A DNA stretch of 9,102 bases from the NCBI GenBank assembly GCA_905479025.1, contig CAJQKX010000374.1, positions 1 to 9,102 on the forward strand. The letters are read 5' to 3'. The stretch comes from an uncultured Paraglaciecola sp. (lineage in GTDB: Bacteria; Pseudomonadota; Gammaproteobacteria; Enterobacterales; Alteromonadaceae). Below the pieces are notes generated by a model. It was not told the origin of the DNA. It made no database searches and saw only the letters and a program-made list of their open reading frames with translations. A program made the translations under genes and the position numbers. This document shows, in pieces, positions 1 through 6,852 of this stretch (position 1 is the stretch's first letter; the number at the start of each line of letters is the position of its first letter).

Positions 1-597
1 GTACATAGCGTGTTTAATGCTGGTTTGTATTGGAGCATAGGGTTCAACATTCGCCCCAGCTTCTATTTTGGGGGCTTTAATTGGCGTAATCGTCATGTTG
101 TCGCTAACTATCACTACCGAAGCCATGCAAACAGATATTGGTCAAATAATCACAATGTCCACAATAATCGTCAAGTGGTTCGAGTTAAAGAGTACCCTCG
201 CTGGAGTCATAACCAGCAACATAGACGGGGTGCACATCATCGAATTAATGGTCAACGTATTGTGCGAAACGTTAACGGTAGTAATAAAAGACAAGGTAAC
301 CAAAAGATTGATAAACAAAGGGTGTTAAATGTTAATGATTACTCAAAAAATCATAACAGAGCTAATACTAAAAAGTTCAAACAAGCTTTAGGTGAGCAAC
401 CACAGACTGACCGTCAAACAAAAGTAATGAAGACTGATAAGTTAATGAGTAATAAAAAACGGATTATTAATCAAAATAAAAAACACCAAAGTCATAAACG
501 GAACAATGATTATCGCCCTCGCACCCCCTCTAAGATTGATAATAAGCAGCAAAATAGTGGGAAGTCACAAAAGGGTATCGATAGGAGCGCAAAGTAA
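1..597 (+). CDS. DUF3300-like protein, C-terminal part (5' end outside window)
   Basis: The reading frame is already open at base 1, so the gene begins outside the window; the GTG at 10 is an internal codon rather than a start. The visible part begins with an aromatic/Gly stretch (SFYFGGFNWRNRHVV), followed by a His/Asn/Tyr-rich segment and the block YPRWSHNQQHRRGAHHR. A block of the form W-x-H-(N/D)-x-x-HRRG is, from memory, typical of the segment just after the conserved domain of DUF3300 proteins, whose function is unknown. The rest (about residue 85 onward) is a low-complexity basic tail rich in Asn, Lys, Gln and Arg, probably disordered. The frame stops at 597, but the same composition continues in the +1-shifted frame to 760, so the natural C-terminus may be longer (see the separate entry). 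Family assignment is by motif recognition only. Confidence 0.6.
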   Translation, partial: VHSVFNAGLYWSIGFNIRPSFYFGGFNWRNRHVVANYHYRSHANRYWSNNHNVHNNRQVVRVKEYPRWSHNQQHRRGAHHRINGQRIVRNVNGSNKRQGNQKIDKQRVLNVNDYSKNHNRANTKKFKQALGEQPQTDRQTKVMKTDKLMSNKKRIINQNKKHQSHKRNNDYRPRTPSKIDNKQQNSGKSQKGIDRSAK

Positions 598-760
598 CAA
601 AGTAAAACCCTCCACAGTTGACACTCAGAAGACAGCAAGCACTTACAACTCAAATAATAAAAGTGTTCATAAAAGTAAAAACTATCGAGCCAGTTCAAAT
701 AAACAAAACAAGTCCAGGCTAATAAAAGTGTCTCGTCAAAATAAGAATAAACAAAGATAA
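580..760 (+). pseudogene. Out-of-frame continuation of the DUF3300-like tail
   Basis: Downstream of the stop at 595-597, the frame shifted by +1 stays open to the TAA at 758-760. It encodes a Ser/Asn/Lys/Gln/Arg-rich string (for example YNSNNKSVHKSKNYR and KQNKSRLIKVSRQNKNKQR) with the same composition as the tail of the preceding gene. No ribosome binding site or convincing start is visible at the junction. I infer that it is the displaced end of the same protein, moved out of frame by a small indel around 570-597 (or by a sequencing error) rather than an independent gene. Low-complexity composition makes this uncertain. Confidence 0.4.
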
Positions 761-898
761 TCTGTATCCCACACCTGCCAAAGTATAAGTGCATTGTACT
801 TCGCAAACCGAATATAACCTTCTGGACGGTTTATTTGAGCTTTGTAAACCCTTTGCACACTATAAAGATGATCATAATAGTAAATTTATGACAATGGT

Positions 899-929
899 AT
901 TAGGGAGTGTGGACTAATTTTGGTAAAAT
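899..929 (+). promoter_or_regulatory. Candidate extended -10 promoter for pyrB
   Basis: TGGTAAAAT at 921-929 fits an extended -10 element (TG, one base, then TAAAAT, 5 of 6 to consensus). No good -35 hexamer lies at the proper distance (the best is TTAGGG at 900-905), which extended -10 promoters tolerate. Transcription would start near 936, giving a leader of about 30 bases before the pyrB ATG. With such a short leader there is no room for a pyrimidine-sensing attenuator. This is a prediction by eye. Confidence 0.35.
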
Positions 930-964
930 ATAGAACATATAAGCTTGTATAAGTTAAGCAGTAG

Positions 965-2002
965 ATGAATTTTAAAGGTAATCATATCCTGTCGGTCAAT
1001 CAGTTTGACCGCGACGCGATTGAAAAAGTATTTAATGTAGCTCACCAAATGTTGCCCTATGCTAAGCGGAAAAAACGTACAACCGTATTAGATGGGGCTA
1101 TCTTAGGCAATTTGTTCTTTGAGCCTAGTACCCGAACAAGAGTCAGTTTTGGCACCGCATTTAATTTGTTAGGTGGCGAAGTACGGGAAACAACAGGACT
1201 AAGTAACTCAGCCTTAGCTAAAGGGGAGTCTTTATATGACACCGCGCGGGTTTTAAGTGGTTACTCCGACATCATAGCTATGCGTCACCCCGATTCTGGA
1301 TCTGTGGCAGAATTTGCAGAAGGCAGTCGCATACCTGTCATCAATGGTGGCGATGGTGCTAATGAGCACCCCACTCAGGCATTATTAGACTTGTACACTA
1401 TCCAAAAAGAATTACTCAGTCATGGTAGTAGTATCGATGGCATGCACATCGTTATGATTGGCGATTTAAAATACGGTAGAACCGTGCATTCATTGTCTAA
1501 GTTATTATGTTTATTTAATAATGTTCGTTTTACCTTGATATCGCCTAAAGAATTAGCCATGCCGACCTCGATTATTGATGCTATCGAGAACGCAGGTCAT
1601 CAATGCAAAATCACAGATCAATTTGAAGGCATTGTGGACGCAGATATTTGTTACCAAACGCGTATTCAAGAAGAACGTTTTCCTTCCCAGGAAGAAGCCA
1701 ACCAATACAGAGGAAAATTTCGTTTAAATCAACAGATCTACACCAAACATTTTCAGTCTAAGACAGTTATCATGCACCCCCTACCTCGTGATTCTCGAGT
1801 AGAGGCAAATGAGCTGGATAACGATTTAAATCTCAATCCTAATCTTGCCATTTTCCGCCAAACCGATAATGGCGTTTTAGTGCGTATGGCATTGTTTGCA
1901 ATGACCCTTGGGGTAGAAAATATTGTTACTCAGTTTGATCGAGAAGTGCTTTGGCACGTAAATAGCTTACAACCAAATGATCACCGGATCATCAGTAAAT
2001 AA
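965..2002 (+). CDS. pyrB: Aspartate carbamoyltransferase (catalytic chain)
   Basis: Catalyses the condensation of carbamoyl phosphate with L-aspartate to N-carbamoyl-L-aspartate, the committed step of de novo pyrimidine synthesis, in the cytoplasm. The 345-residue product shows the whole family signature: the carbamoyl-phosphate loop FFEPSTRTRVSF (51-62), ALAKGES with the active-site Lys (K87), HPTQALLDLY (135-144), GDLKYGRTVHSL (166-177), the aspartate-binding TRIQEERF (232-239) and HPLPR (271-275). It is longer than the E. coli chain (about 310) because of insertions and a C-terminal extension, as in the long form I know from Shewanella-type bacteria. No pyrI regulatory-chain gene lies next to it, so it is probably not part of the E. 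coli-type holoenzyme encoded as pyrBI. The ATG at 965 is preceded only by a weak purine stretch (AAGCAGTAG). It is followed after 24 bases by hemL. Confidence 0.96.
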   Translation: MNFKGNHILSVNQFDRDAIEKVFNVAHQMLPYAKRKKRTTVLDGAILGNLFFEPSTRTRVSFGTAFNLLGGEVRETTGLSNSALAKGESLYDTARVLSGYSDIIAMRHPDSGSVAEFAEGSRIPVINGGDGANEHPTQALLDLYTIQKELLSHGSSIDGMHIVMIGDLKYGRTVHSLSKLLCLFNNVRFTLISPKELAMPTSIIDAIENAGHQCKITDQFEGIVDADICYQTRIQEERFPSQEEANQYRGKFRLNQQIYTKHFQSKTVIMHPLPRDSRVEANELDNDLNLNPNLAIFRQTDNGVLVRMALFAMTLGVENIVTQFDREVLWHVNSLQPNDHRIISK

Positions 2003-2026
2003 ATTCACTTAATTAAAGAAGTTACT

Positions 2027-3322
2027 ATGCAAAAATCAAAAAGCCTTTTCGCCCGCGCCAAACGACACATCCCCGGCGGCGTTAATTCCCCAGTTAGAGC
2101 CTTTAAGGCAGTAGGCGGAACCCCGCCTTTTATCAGCAAGGCTGATGGTCCCTATATTTTTGACGTAGACGGCAAACGTTATATCGATTACGTGCAATCC
2201 TGGGGACCCATGGTGTTAGGCCATAACAATCCGGTTGTTCGTCAAGCCGTGATTGATGCAGCCGCCAATGGTTTAAGTTTTGGCGCACCGACCGAAGCAG
2301 AAGTATTTATGGCTGAAAAGGTTAATGAGTTAGTTCCATCTATGGAAGTACTTCGTATGGTGAACTCAGGCACAGAAGCAACCATGAGTGCTATTCGTTT
2401 GGCGCGCGGGTTTACAAATCGCGATAAAATTCTAAAATTTGAAGGTTGTTACCACGGCCATGCTGATGCATTACTGGTAAAAGCCGGCTCAGGTGCATTA
2501 ACTTTTGGCGTACCTAGCTCACCGGGTATTCCAGCTGATTATGCTAAACATACCCTCACCGCAAATTTTAACAATCTCGACTCTGTGGCTCATGTATTTG
2601 AGCAACATCCTGAGGATATCGCCTGTATCATTGTTGAGCCCGTAGCTGGCAATATGAACTGCATTCCCCCTGTTGATGGTTTTTTACAAGGTCTTAGAGA
2701 TATTTGTGACCAATACGGTGCATTGCTTATTTTTGATGAAGTCATGACTGGCTTTCGTGTAGCAAGAGGTGGAGCTCAAGAAAAATACAATATCAAACCC
2801 GATCTGACATGTTTAGGTAAAGTAATCGGCGGTGGTATGCCAGTGGGCGCATTTGGTGGAAAAGCTGAAATCATGAGGCATATATCTCCTGACGGGCCGG
2901 TATATCAGGCAGGCACATTATCGGGTAACCCCGTCGCAATGGCCGCAGGTTTAGCGGCATTAGGGGAAATTGAAAAAGAAGGTTTATACGAGCAACTAAC
3001 CAAAACAACTCAGACCTTAGCAGAAGGAATTAAGAAAATAGCCAACCGACATGGCATTACCATGTCGGTTAACTATGCAGGCAGCATGTTTGGGCTGTTT
3101 TTTACTGACGTAGAACGCGTCATCAATTATCAACAAGCCACTAGTTGCAACATCGAACAATTTAATCACTTTTATCACGGTATGTTAGAAAATGGCGTGT
3201 ACTTTGCTCCTGCTTCATACGAAGGCGGTTTTGTATCCGCAGCACATACCGACGAAATTGTGCAACAAACATTAACCATTGCCGATAAAGTTTTGGCTAA
3301 TGTTGCAGCCCGTTGCATTTAA
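2027..3322 (+). CDS. hemL: Glutamate-1-semialdehyde 2,1-aminomutase
   Basis: A pyridoxal-phosphate enzyme that converts glutamate-1-semialdehyde to 5-aminolevulinate, completing the C5 route to haem and other tetrapyrroles; cytoplasmic. The 431 residues match the usual family length. Landmarks in order: [11 protein letters not shown] (16-26) near the N-terminus, [15 protein letters not shown] (113-127) binding cofactor phosphate, the YHGH segment (142-145), FDEVMTGFR (236-244) with the cofactor-contacting Asp237, and the Schiff-base Lys265 within [18 protein letters not shown]. All key residues are present and the reading is uninterrupted. AAAGAAG at 2015-2021, five bases before the ATG, is a good ribosome binding site and fixes the start. 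The 24-base gap after pyrB suggests one transcript joining pyrimidine and haem synthesis, without an obvious biochemical reason beyond conserved neighbourhood. Confidence 0.97.
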   Translation: MQKSKSLFARAKRHIPGGVNSPVRAFKAVGGTPPFISKADGPYIFDVDGKRYIDYVQSWGPMVLGHNNPVVRQAVIDAAANGLSFGAPTEAEVFMAEKVNELVPSMEVLRMVNSGTEATMSAIRLARGFTNRDKILKFEGCYHGHADALLVKAGSGALTFGVPSSPGIPADYAKHTLTANFNNLDSVAHVFEQHPEDIACIIVEPVAGNMNCIPPVDGFLQGLRDICDQYGALLIFDEVMTGFRVARGGAQEKYNIKPDLTCLGKVIGGGMPVGAFGGKAEIMRHISPDGPVYQAGTLSGNPVAMAAGLAALGEIEKEGLYEQLTKTTQTLAEGIKKIANRHGITMSVNYAGSMFGLFFTDVERVINYQQATSCNIEQFNHFYHGMLENGVYFAPASYEGGFVSAAHTDEIVQQTLTIADKVLANVAARCI

Positions 3323-3367
3323 ATAACAATAATAACTCGATAATTTTAAAGAGATAAATTACACCTA

Positions 3368-4462
3368 ATGTTTGAGCAAGTATTACAACCATTGTCGCTA
3401 TTTTTATTAGCTATTATTGCACTCTACACACTAGTGTTAGTCGCGCTGCTTAAAAAAATATCGCGTTTAAAGGTCAGCGCTTCCACCAGTATCGAAAATG
3501 CCCAACAACGTGGGCATCAATCACCAAGCGAAGCAACATTACAACAATACAAAGACAAAGCTGACGAGGCGATGCGTTTAAACCAAACCTTTCGTAAGTT
3601 TGTGCCTAAGCAATTTGTCGATCACTTAGCCAAACACGGCTCTGATACATTAGAACTTGGCCGGGCCGAGGAAGATGAACTGGCGATTTTATTCTCAGAT
3701 ATTCGGGGTTTTACTAGCCTATCTGAACAAATGAGCCTTCAAGAATTAATGAATTTTTTAAATTCTTATTTCCTGCGTATGAACGAACCTATTCATAAAA
3801 ATAATGGCTTTATTGACAAATTTATTGGTGATGCAGTCATGGCCTTATTCGACAATCCAACAGGCACTAATACCGATAAAGCCCAAGACGCTATCCGTGC
3901 GGCGCTCGACTTACGCTATGCCATAGATTTATATAATCAACATCGCGCCAATTGTGATTATCCAGCAGTAAATATTGGTATAGGCATCCATTTTGGCCCA
4001 GTGATTATAGGCACTGTCGGCTCAGACGAGCGTATGGACACCACTGTCATAGGTGACAGTGTGAATATCGCCTTTCGACTCGAAGCCCTTGCTCCAAAAT
4101 ACAATTCCGACATCGTCATCAGCGCCCAGACTTTGCACCAAGCAGAAGCTAAGGGTATATTTGAATACCGTTTATTAGACTGGGTGAGAGTCAAAGGCAG
4201 AAAAGCCTCAATAGAAGTCTACGAAATCATCGATCACCAAGACACAAACGTAAAACAATTAAAATTATCCAATGCTACGTTGATTGAACAAGGCTTGGAT
4301 TATAGAAAACAACAAAATTGGCAACAAGCCATCACTCATTTCCAACAAGCTTTGGATATATACCCTGGAGATACCCTCGCCATTCATCACCTAGAACAAT
4401 GTGCTAGGTTACAACAATCTGAACTAGCTGAAGATTGGGATGGCTCGATATACTTAGAGTAA
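3368..4462 (+). CDS. Membrane-anchored class III adenylate/guanylate cyclase with TPR-like C-terminus
   Basis: Predicted to make a cyclic nucleotide (most likely cAMP) at the inner membrane. The 364-residue protein has one hydrophobic helix (about 9-28), then a Lys/Arg cluster, so the catalytic part should face the cytoplasm. A charged linker (about 30-75) leads to RKFVPKQFVDHL (76-87), the short segment commonly preceding these domains. The class III catalytic domain follows: ILFSDIRGFTSLSE (107-120) with metal-binding Asp111, DKFIGDAVMALF (150-161) with Lys151 and metal-binding Asp155, and TTVIGDSVNIAFRLE (225-239) with Thr226 and the transition-state residues Asn233 and Arg237; KGRKASIEVYEI (276-287) closes it. 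The Lys151/Thr226 pair is the usual adenine-selecting type in bacterial enzymes. Residues 303-349 (NWQQAITHFQQALDIYPGD) form a TPR-like pair of helices, a possible partner-binding site. All catalytic residues are present, so it should be active. It starts 45 bases after hemL; the AAAGAG at 3348-3353 is rather far upstream. Confidence 0.9.
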   Translation: MFEQVLQPLSLFLLAIIALYTLVLVALLKKISRLKVSASTSIENAQQRGHQSPSEATLQQYKDKADEAMRLNQTFRKFVPKQFVDHLAKHGSDTLELGRAEEDELAILFSDIRGFTSLSEQMSLQELMNFLNSYFLRMNEPIHKNNGFIDKFIGDAVMALFDNPTGTNTDKAQDAIRAALDLRYAIDLYNQHRANCDYPAVNIGIGIHFGPVIIGTVGSDERMDTTVIGDSVNIAFRLEALAPKYNSDIVISAQTLHQAEAKGIFEYRLLDWVRVKGRKASIEVYEIIDHQDTNVKQLKLSNATLIEQGLDYRKQQNWQQAITHFQQALDIYPGDTLAIHHLEQCARLQQSELAEDWDGSIYLE

Positions 4463-4575
4463 ATATTTCAGCTTCAACAAAATAACTATCAAAACACAAA
4501 TTCACCTAACCTATGGTACTCCCGTTAACAGTTTTTACACCGCCCCATAACATGCATTCGTTCTTGCCTTTATGC

Positions 4576-5436
4576 CTATAAGCTATTCATCATTTTTCGT
4601 CGAGCGGCATAGCAAAATGTTTTTTCAAATTCAGTGATGAGACAAAGCCATTGTTCAGCGTTTAAGCCTAAGCGCCTAAGAATAGGGCTGTGTTGATGCT
4701 CTATATGTCCTCTATCTTCGCGGATGCACTGTTATCTTCCAACTCTTAATAATCCTGTAGACTAAAGGGATAAGAGTCTGTGGTTGAAGACGTTTATATC
4801 TAACCGCTAACATTCGTGTTTTAATAATTCTTTGAATTAAATCCTCGGGAGTATTTGCCATCTTTTTCTGATAGGATTTAGGTTCTCATAAGCCATACGG
4901 GCAATATCACACTTTCATCTAATGATGTTTGAGGTTTAAAACGACCATCACAAAATCGGCCGTTACAATCCTCTTCTTTGTTGACTTCACGAGCTATATA
5001 TCCATTCAGATTACGCATAAACCAGATGCTGTTATCAAGCAAAAACGGTATTCTTTGATAGTATCCTGTAACGTCACTTCCTCACTCGAACTGAGGGATT
5101 TATCTCGCATACACTTTTATGTAATCAAGGTGCCCTTGTATAAGGTATGCCATAGGCTAATAACTTGTTTATCACTCCACTCTTGTGCTTTATTTACGTC
5201 AACGTGCACGACCACATGTACGTGATTACTCATCATGGCATAATTACACATATCCATCACATACATCGATGACAGTTACAACAAGCGCTCTTAAACCCAT
5301 CTCCAGCCAGTGCTCATAACTCTGACCGGAATAACTATCGACAGCGCGAATCTGCCGCTCCACACAAGAATGAACGACACACAACGGGATACGCAGTGGT
5401 AATAAGGTGTATCCGACAGACACACCAGACACGCAT
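4576..5436 (-). pseudogene. Degenerate REP-associated tyrosine transposase (Y1_Tnp / IS200-like HUH)
   Basis: Reading the - strand across frames recovers most of a Y1 HUH transposase of about 290 codons, close to family length. In order: CRSFLCGA (near 5380), then in another frame VDSYSGQSYEHWLEMGL (near 5325-5290), then YAMMSNHVHVVVHVDVNKA, where HVH (5216-5224) is the HUH metal-binding motif, and VISLWHTLYKGTLIT. Further on comes SIWFMRNLNGYIAREVNKE, with the nucleophilic Tyr at 4998-5000 in NGYIARE, followed by CNGRFCDGRFKPQTSLDES. After another shift there is ARMAYENLNPIR, then ANTPEDLIQRI, and last SPILRRLGLNAEQWLCLITEF ending at TAG 4576-4578. At least four frameshifts and several stops interrupt it, so it cannot be expressed as one protein. 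Catalytic motifs are still recognisable, so decay is moderate. These enzymes nick and join DNA at REP-like hairpins. The identification rests on motif order from memory of the family. Confidence 0.8.
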
Positions 5437-5837
5437 GTTTTTGAGTCAAGGGACAGCCACTTATATAACGATACGTAACTTAAAATATAGAACCGTTCAT
5501 GAAACAGTCAAATTATGTTGGACGTCCTTTGAATTTTTCTTAAACGTATTACACTCCTTTAAACTTATGGGGATTATTTAGAACAATTTTAATCAACATT
5601 TGGTTTGTTGTTAATTTGGTTGCAACCTATTAATAACAAATTCAGGCACCAGATCTTCTCTATACTTTATATTGCCGATAAACACAGTTATATTATTCAT
5701 ATGCATCCCTGAAGATTCTTTAAATTAAATATGGGTGCCCCCTTAGTTTTTAATTATGAATTTATGCGAAACAGGGCCTTATGCTTCAGCCAAATACATA
5801 AATTTAATTGTCGTTTTCTCTATTGATAAGAAATACC
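5437..5837. other. Non-coding stretch between transposase relic and sulfotransferase
   Basis: About 400 A+T-rich bases without a supportable gene. AAGGGACAGCCACTTAT (5448-5464) lies just upstream of the transposase relic's apparent start on the - strand; I recall a similar GGCTGTCC motif before relatives of this transposase, so it may be part of the original element's end, at low certainty. A large imperfect palindrome lies at 5604-5640 (separate entry). An open frame through 5396-5581 on the + strand shows no protein-like character. Confidence 0.5.
5604..5640. repeat. 37-base imperfect palindrome (hairpin or operator candidate)
   Basis: The left arm TTTGTTGTTAATTTGGTTG (5604-5622) and the right arm CAACCTATTAATAACAAA (5623-5640) are near-perfect reverse complements. 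The core GGTTGCAACC (5618-5627) is a perfect 10-base palindrome; outside it TTAAT/ATTAA and TTTGTT/AACAAA also pair, with one bulge and one G-T position. In RNA or single-stranded DNA this gives a stem of about 15 pairs with a four-base loop. It could be a dimeric regulator's operator, a hairpin remnant linked to the nearby transposase, or a weak bidirectional terminator; there is no clear U-tract. Confidence 0.6.
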
Positions 5838-5888
5838 ATGTTTTGGAAACTTTCAAATAAAAAATATCACGAAGTATACTTCTAGCAT
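5838..5888 (+). pseudogene. Separated N-terminus of the sulfotransferase, cut off by in-frame TAG
   Basis: ATG at 5838 opens the same frame as the sulfotransferase body: MFWKLSNKKYHEVYF, then TAG at 5883-5885, then HMRKAGGTSLR. The residues just before the stop read as the first beta-strand that normally leads into the PAPS-binding loop (family pattern hydrophobic-F-x-H-x-x-K-x-GGTS). AAGAAA at 5828-5833 is a plausible ribosome binding site for this start, whereas the ATG at 5889 has none. I infer that 5838 is the ancestral start and that one base change (for example from TTG or TCG) made the stop. Confidence 0.6.
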
Positions 5889-6542
5889 ATGCGAAAAGCA
5901 GGTGGAACTAGTCTCAGAAAATACTTGGTTGAGTATTCATCAAAAAACAAAATCCCGATCCAAATTGACGAGGGGTACACGATAGATACCCAGCGACTAT
6001 CTAGAAAAACGTCACAAGAACTTGCTGTAAAATGCCTTCGGGACCCGATCGAACGTATTAAAAGCTCATACCGATTTGAAGGCAGATGGGAGCAGCACGA
6101 TAAGAATGTGTCCATTGACACAATGAAGCCATTTTCAATCTGGGCGGCTAAAAATCGCTGCAATAACGATAGCAATTTTGTTTGGGTGTGCACTGAAAAC
6201 TATTACATTATGGCGCTAATCGGATACCCGAAATTTCGTCAAAATAAAATAGGGCGAAGAGAGCTTGAACTAGCAAAAGAGAATTTGCTAAAATTCGACA
6301 TTGTGCTGTTAACCGAACAATTGAGTTACTTGAAGACATCACAATATCTGAAAAAGAAACTCGGCATTGACCATCCAGTCCCAATGTTCAAATACCCAGA
6401 ATTGCCACGACCAGAAATGACGGATGAGGAACTTTTCGACCAGCAAACATCGATTTGGCTGACAGAGGTAAATGAGTTAGACATCGAACTTTACAAGACC
6501 GCCTGCAGGCTGTTTGAGAAGCCCACAGGTCGGTGGTTTTAA
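5889..6542 (+). CDS. Sulfotransferase-like protein, likely N-terminally truncated
   Basis: Sulfotransferases move sulfate from PAPS to a hydroxyl or amino group of a sugar or other acceptor. The 217 residues show both cofactor motifs of the family: RKAGGTSLRKYL (2-13), the loop that binds the 5'-phosphosulfate end, and CLRDPIERIKSSYRFEG (49-65), with Arg51 and Ser59/60 in the positions that bind the 3'-phosphate. Further on, VLLTEQLSYLKTSQYLKKKLGI (139-160) and ELYKTACRLFEK (200-211) match the C-terminal helices typical of the family. Translation from this ATG would lose the first beta-strand, and no ribosome binding site precedes it, so the encoded protein may be inactive; the body itself is free of further stops or shifts, suggesting a recent lesion or occasional read-through. 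It converges on the glycosyltransferase gene at 6853. The acceptor is unknown; surface polysaccharide is an inference from the neighbour. Confidence 0.7.
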   Translation: MRKAGGTSLRKYLVEYSSKNKIPIQIDEGYTIDTQRLSRKTSQELAVKCLRDPIERIKSSYRFEGRWEQHDKNVSIDTMKPFSIWAAKNRCNNDSNFVWVCTENYYIMALIGYPKFRQNKIGRRELELAKENLLKFDIVLLTEQLSYLKTSQYLKKKLGIDHPVPMFKYPELPRPEMTDEELFDQQTSIWLTEVNELDIELYKTACRLFEKPTGRWF

Positions 6543-6621
6543 GCGGGTTAGCAATAAAATGGGCGATGATAAATGCCTTTAATTCGTATTTCGAGGGTCA
6601 CCGCAAATAGGTCTATTCTAA

Positions 6622-6648
6622 TTTTTAGTTTTTAGTTTTTAGTTTTTG
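6622..6648. repeat. Heptanucleotide tandem repeat TTTTTAG, three full copies plus partial
   Basis: TTTTTAG occurs at 6622-6628, 6629-6635 and 6636-6642, followed by TTTTTG to 6648. The unit is seven bases, so copy-number changes by slippage are possible. It lies outside coding sequence, 80 bases after the sulfotransferase stop, so any effect would be on mRNA ends or DNA curvature, not on a reading frame. Confidence 0.85.
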
Positions 6649-6712
6649 CTAACTATGAAACTTGCCCTTCGTATACGACAGTAGAGCAGCAATCGGCCTA
6701 GTTTGAGGTTAA

Positions 6713-6749
6713 GTCAAAATAATAGACCAGACCGGGGTGTTATTTTGAC
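6713..6749. repeat. Perfect 10-bp inverted repeat with 17-base loop
   Basis: GTCAAAATAA at 6713-6722 and its exact reverse complement TTATTTTGAC at 6740-6749 enclose a 17-base spacer containing ACCGGGG. It may be a binding site for a dimeric protein, a terminator stem shared by the convergent genes, or a remnant of a small mobile element. No long T-run follows on either strand, so a classical intrinsic terminator is not well supported. Confidence 0.6.
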
Positions 6750-6790
6750 CAATATTGCAGAAACCTATTCAATATTAGACTTTTTCCTTT

Positions 6791-6816
6791 CAAAAACCAA
6801 ACGGACTTTTAGTTTG
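6791..6816 (-). terminator. Weak candidate terminator after the glycosyltransferase gene
   Basis: Read on the - strand, CAAAC (6816-6812), a nine-base loop and GTTTG (6802-6798) are followed by GTTTTTG. The stem is only five A+T-rich pairs, so this is a weak candidate about 37 bases after the stop codon. Confidence 0.25.
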
Positions 6817-6852
6817 CTAGGAAAAGCGGGGGGTATATTATTTATACTCTGC

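Larger units (their letters stand above)
6543..6852. other. Intergenic region between convergent genes, with short repeats
   Basis: About 310 A+T-rich bases separate the 3' ends of the sulfotransferase and the glycosyltransferase. No gene is visible. It contains a TTTTTAG heptad array (6622-6648), a 10-bp inverted repeat (6713-6749) and a weak terminator-like hairpin for the - strand gene (6791-6816), each listed separately. Confidence 0.6.

Noticed and set aside
510..806. 98-codon - strand open frame opposite the DUF3300-like tail
   Set aside because: Antisense shadow of A-rich low-complexity coding sequence; Phe/Leu/Cys/Tyr-rich composition is what the complement of Asn/Lys/Ser codons gives.
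805..832. Inverted repeat AAACCG/CGGTTT after the DUF3300-like gene, possible terminator
   Set aside because: Only six pairs with a 16-base loop and no T-run following; too weak to call.
4929..5225. 98-codon open frame on the + strand
   Set aside because: It lies opposite the recognisable transposase relic, whose - strand reading carries the family motifs; the + strand translation has no protein-like pattern or ribosome binding site.
5396..5581. 61-codon + strand open frame
   Set aside because: Overlaps the transposase relic start, has no ribosome binding site and no recognisable motif.
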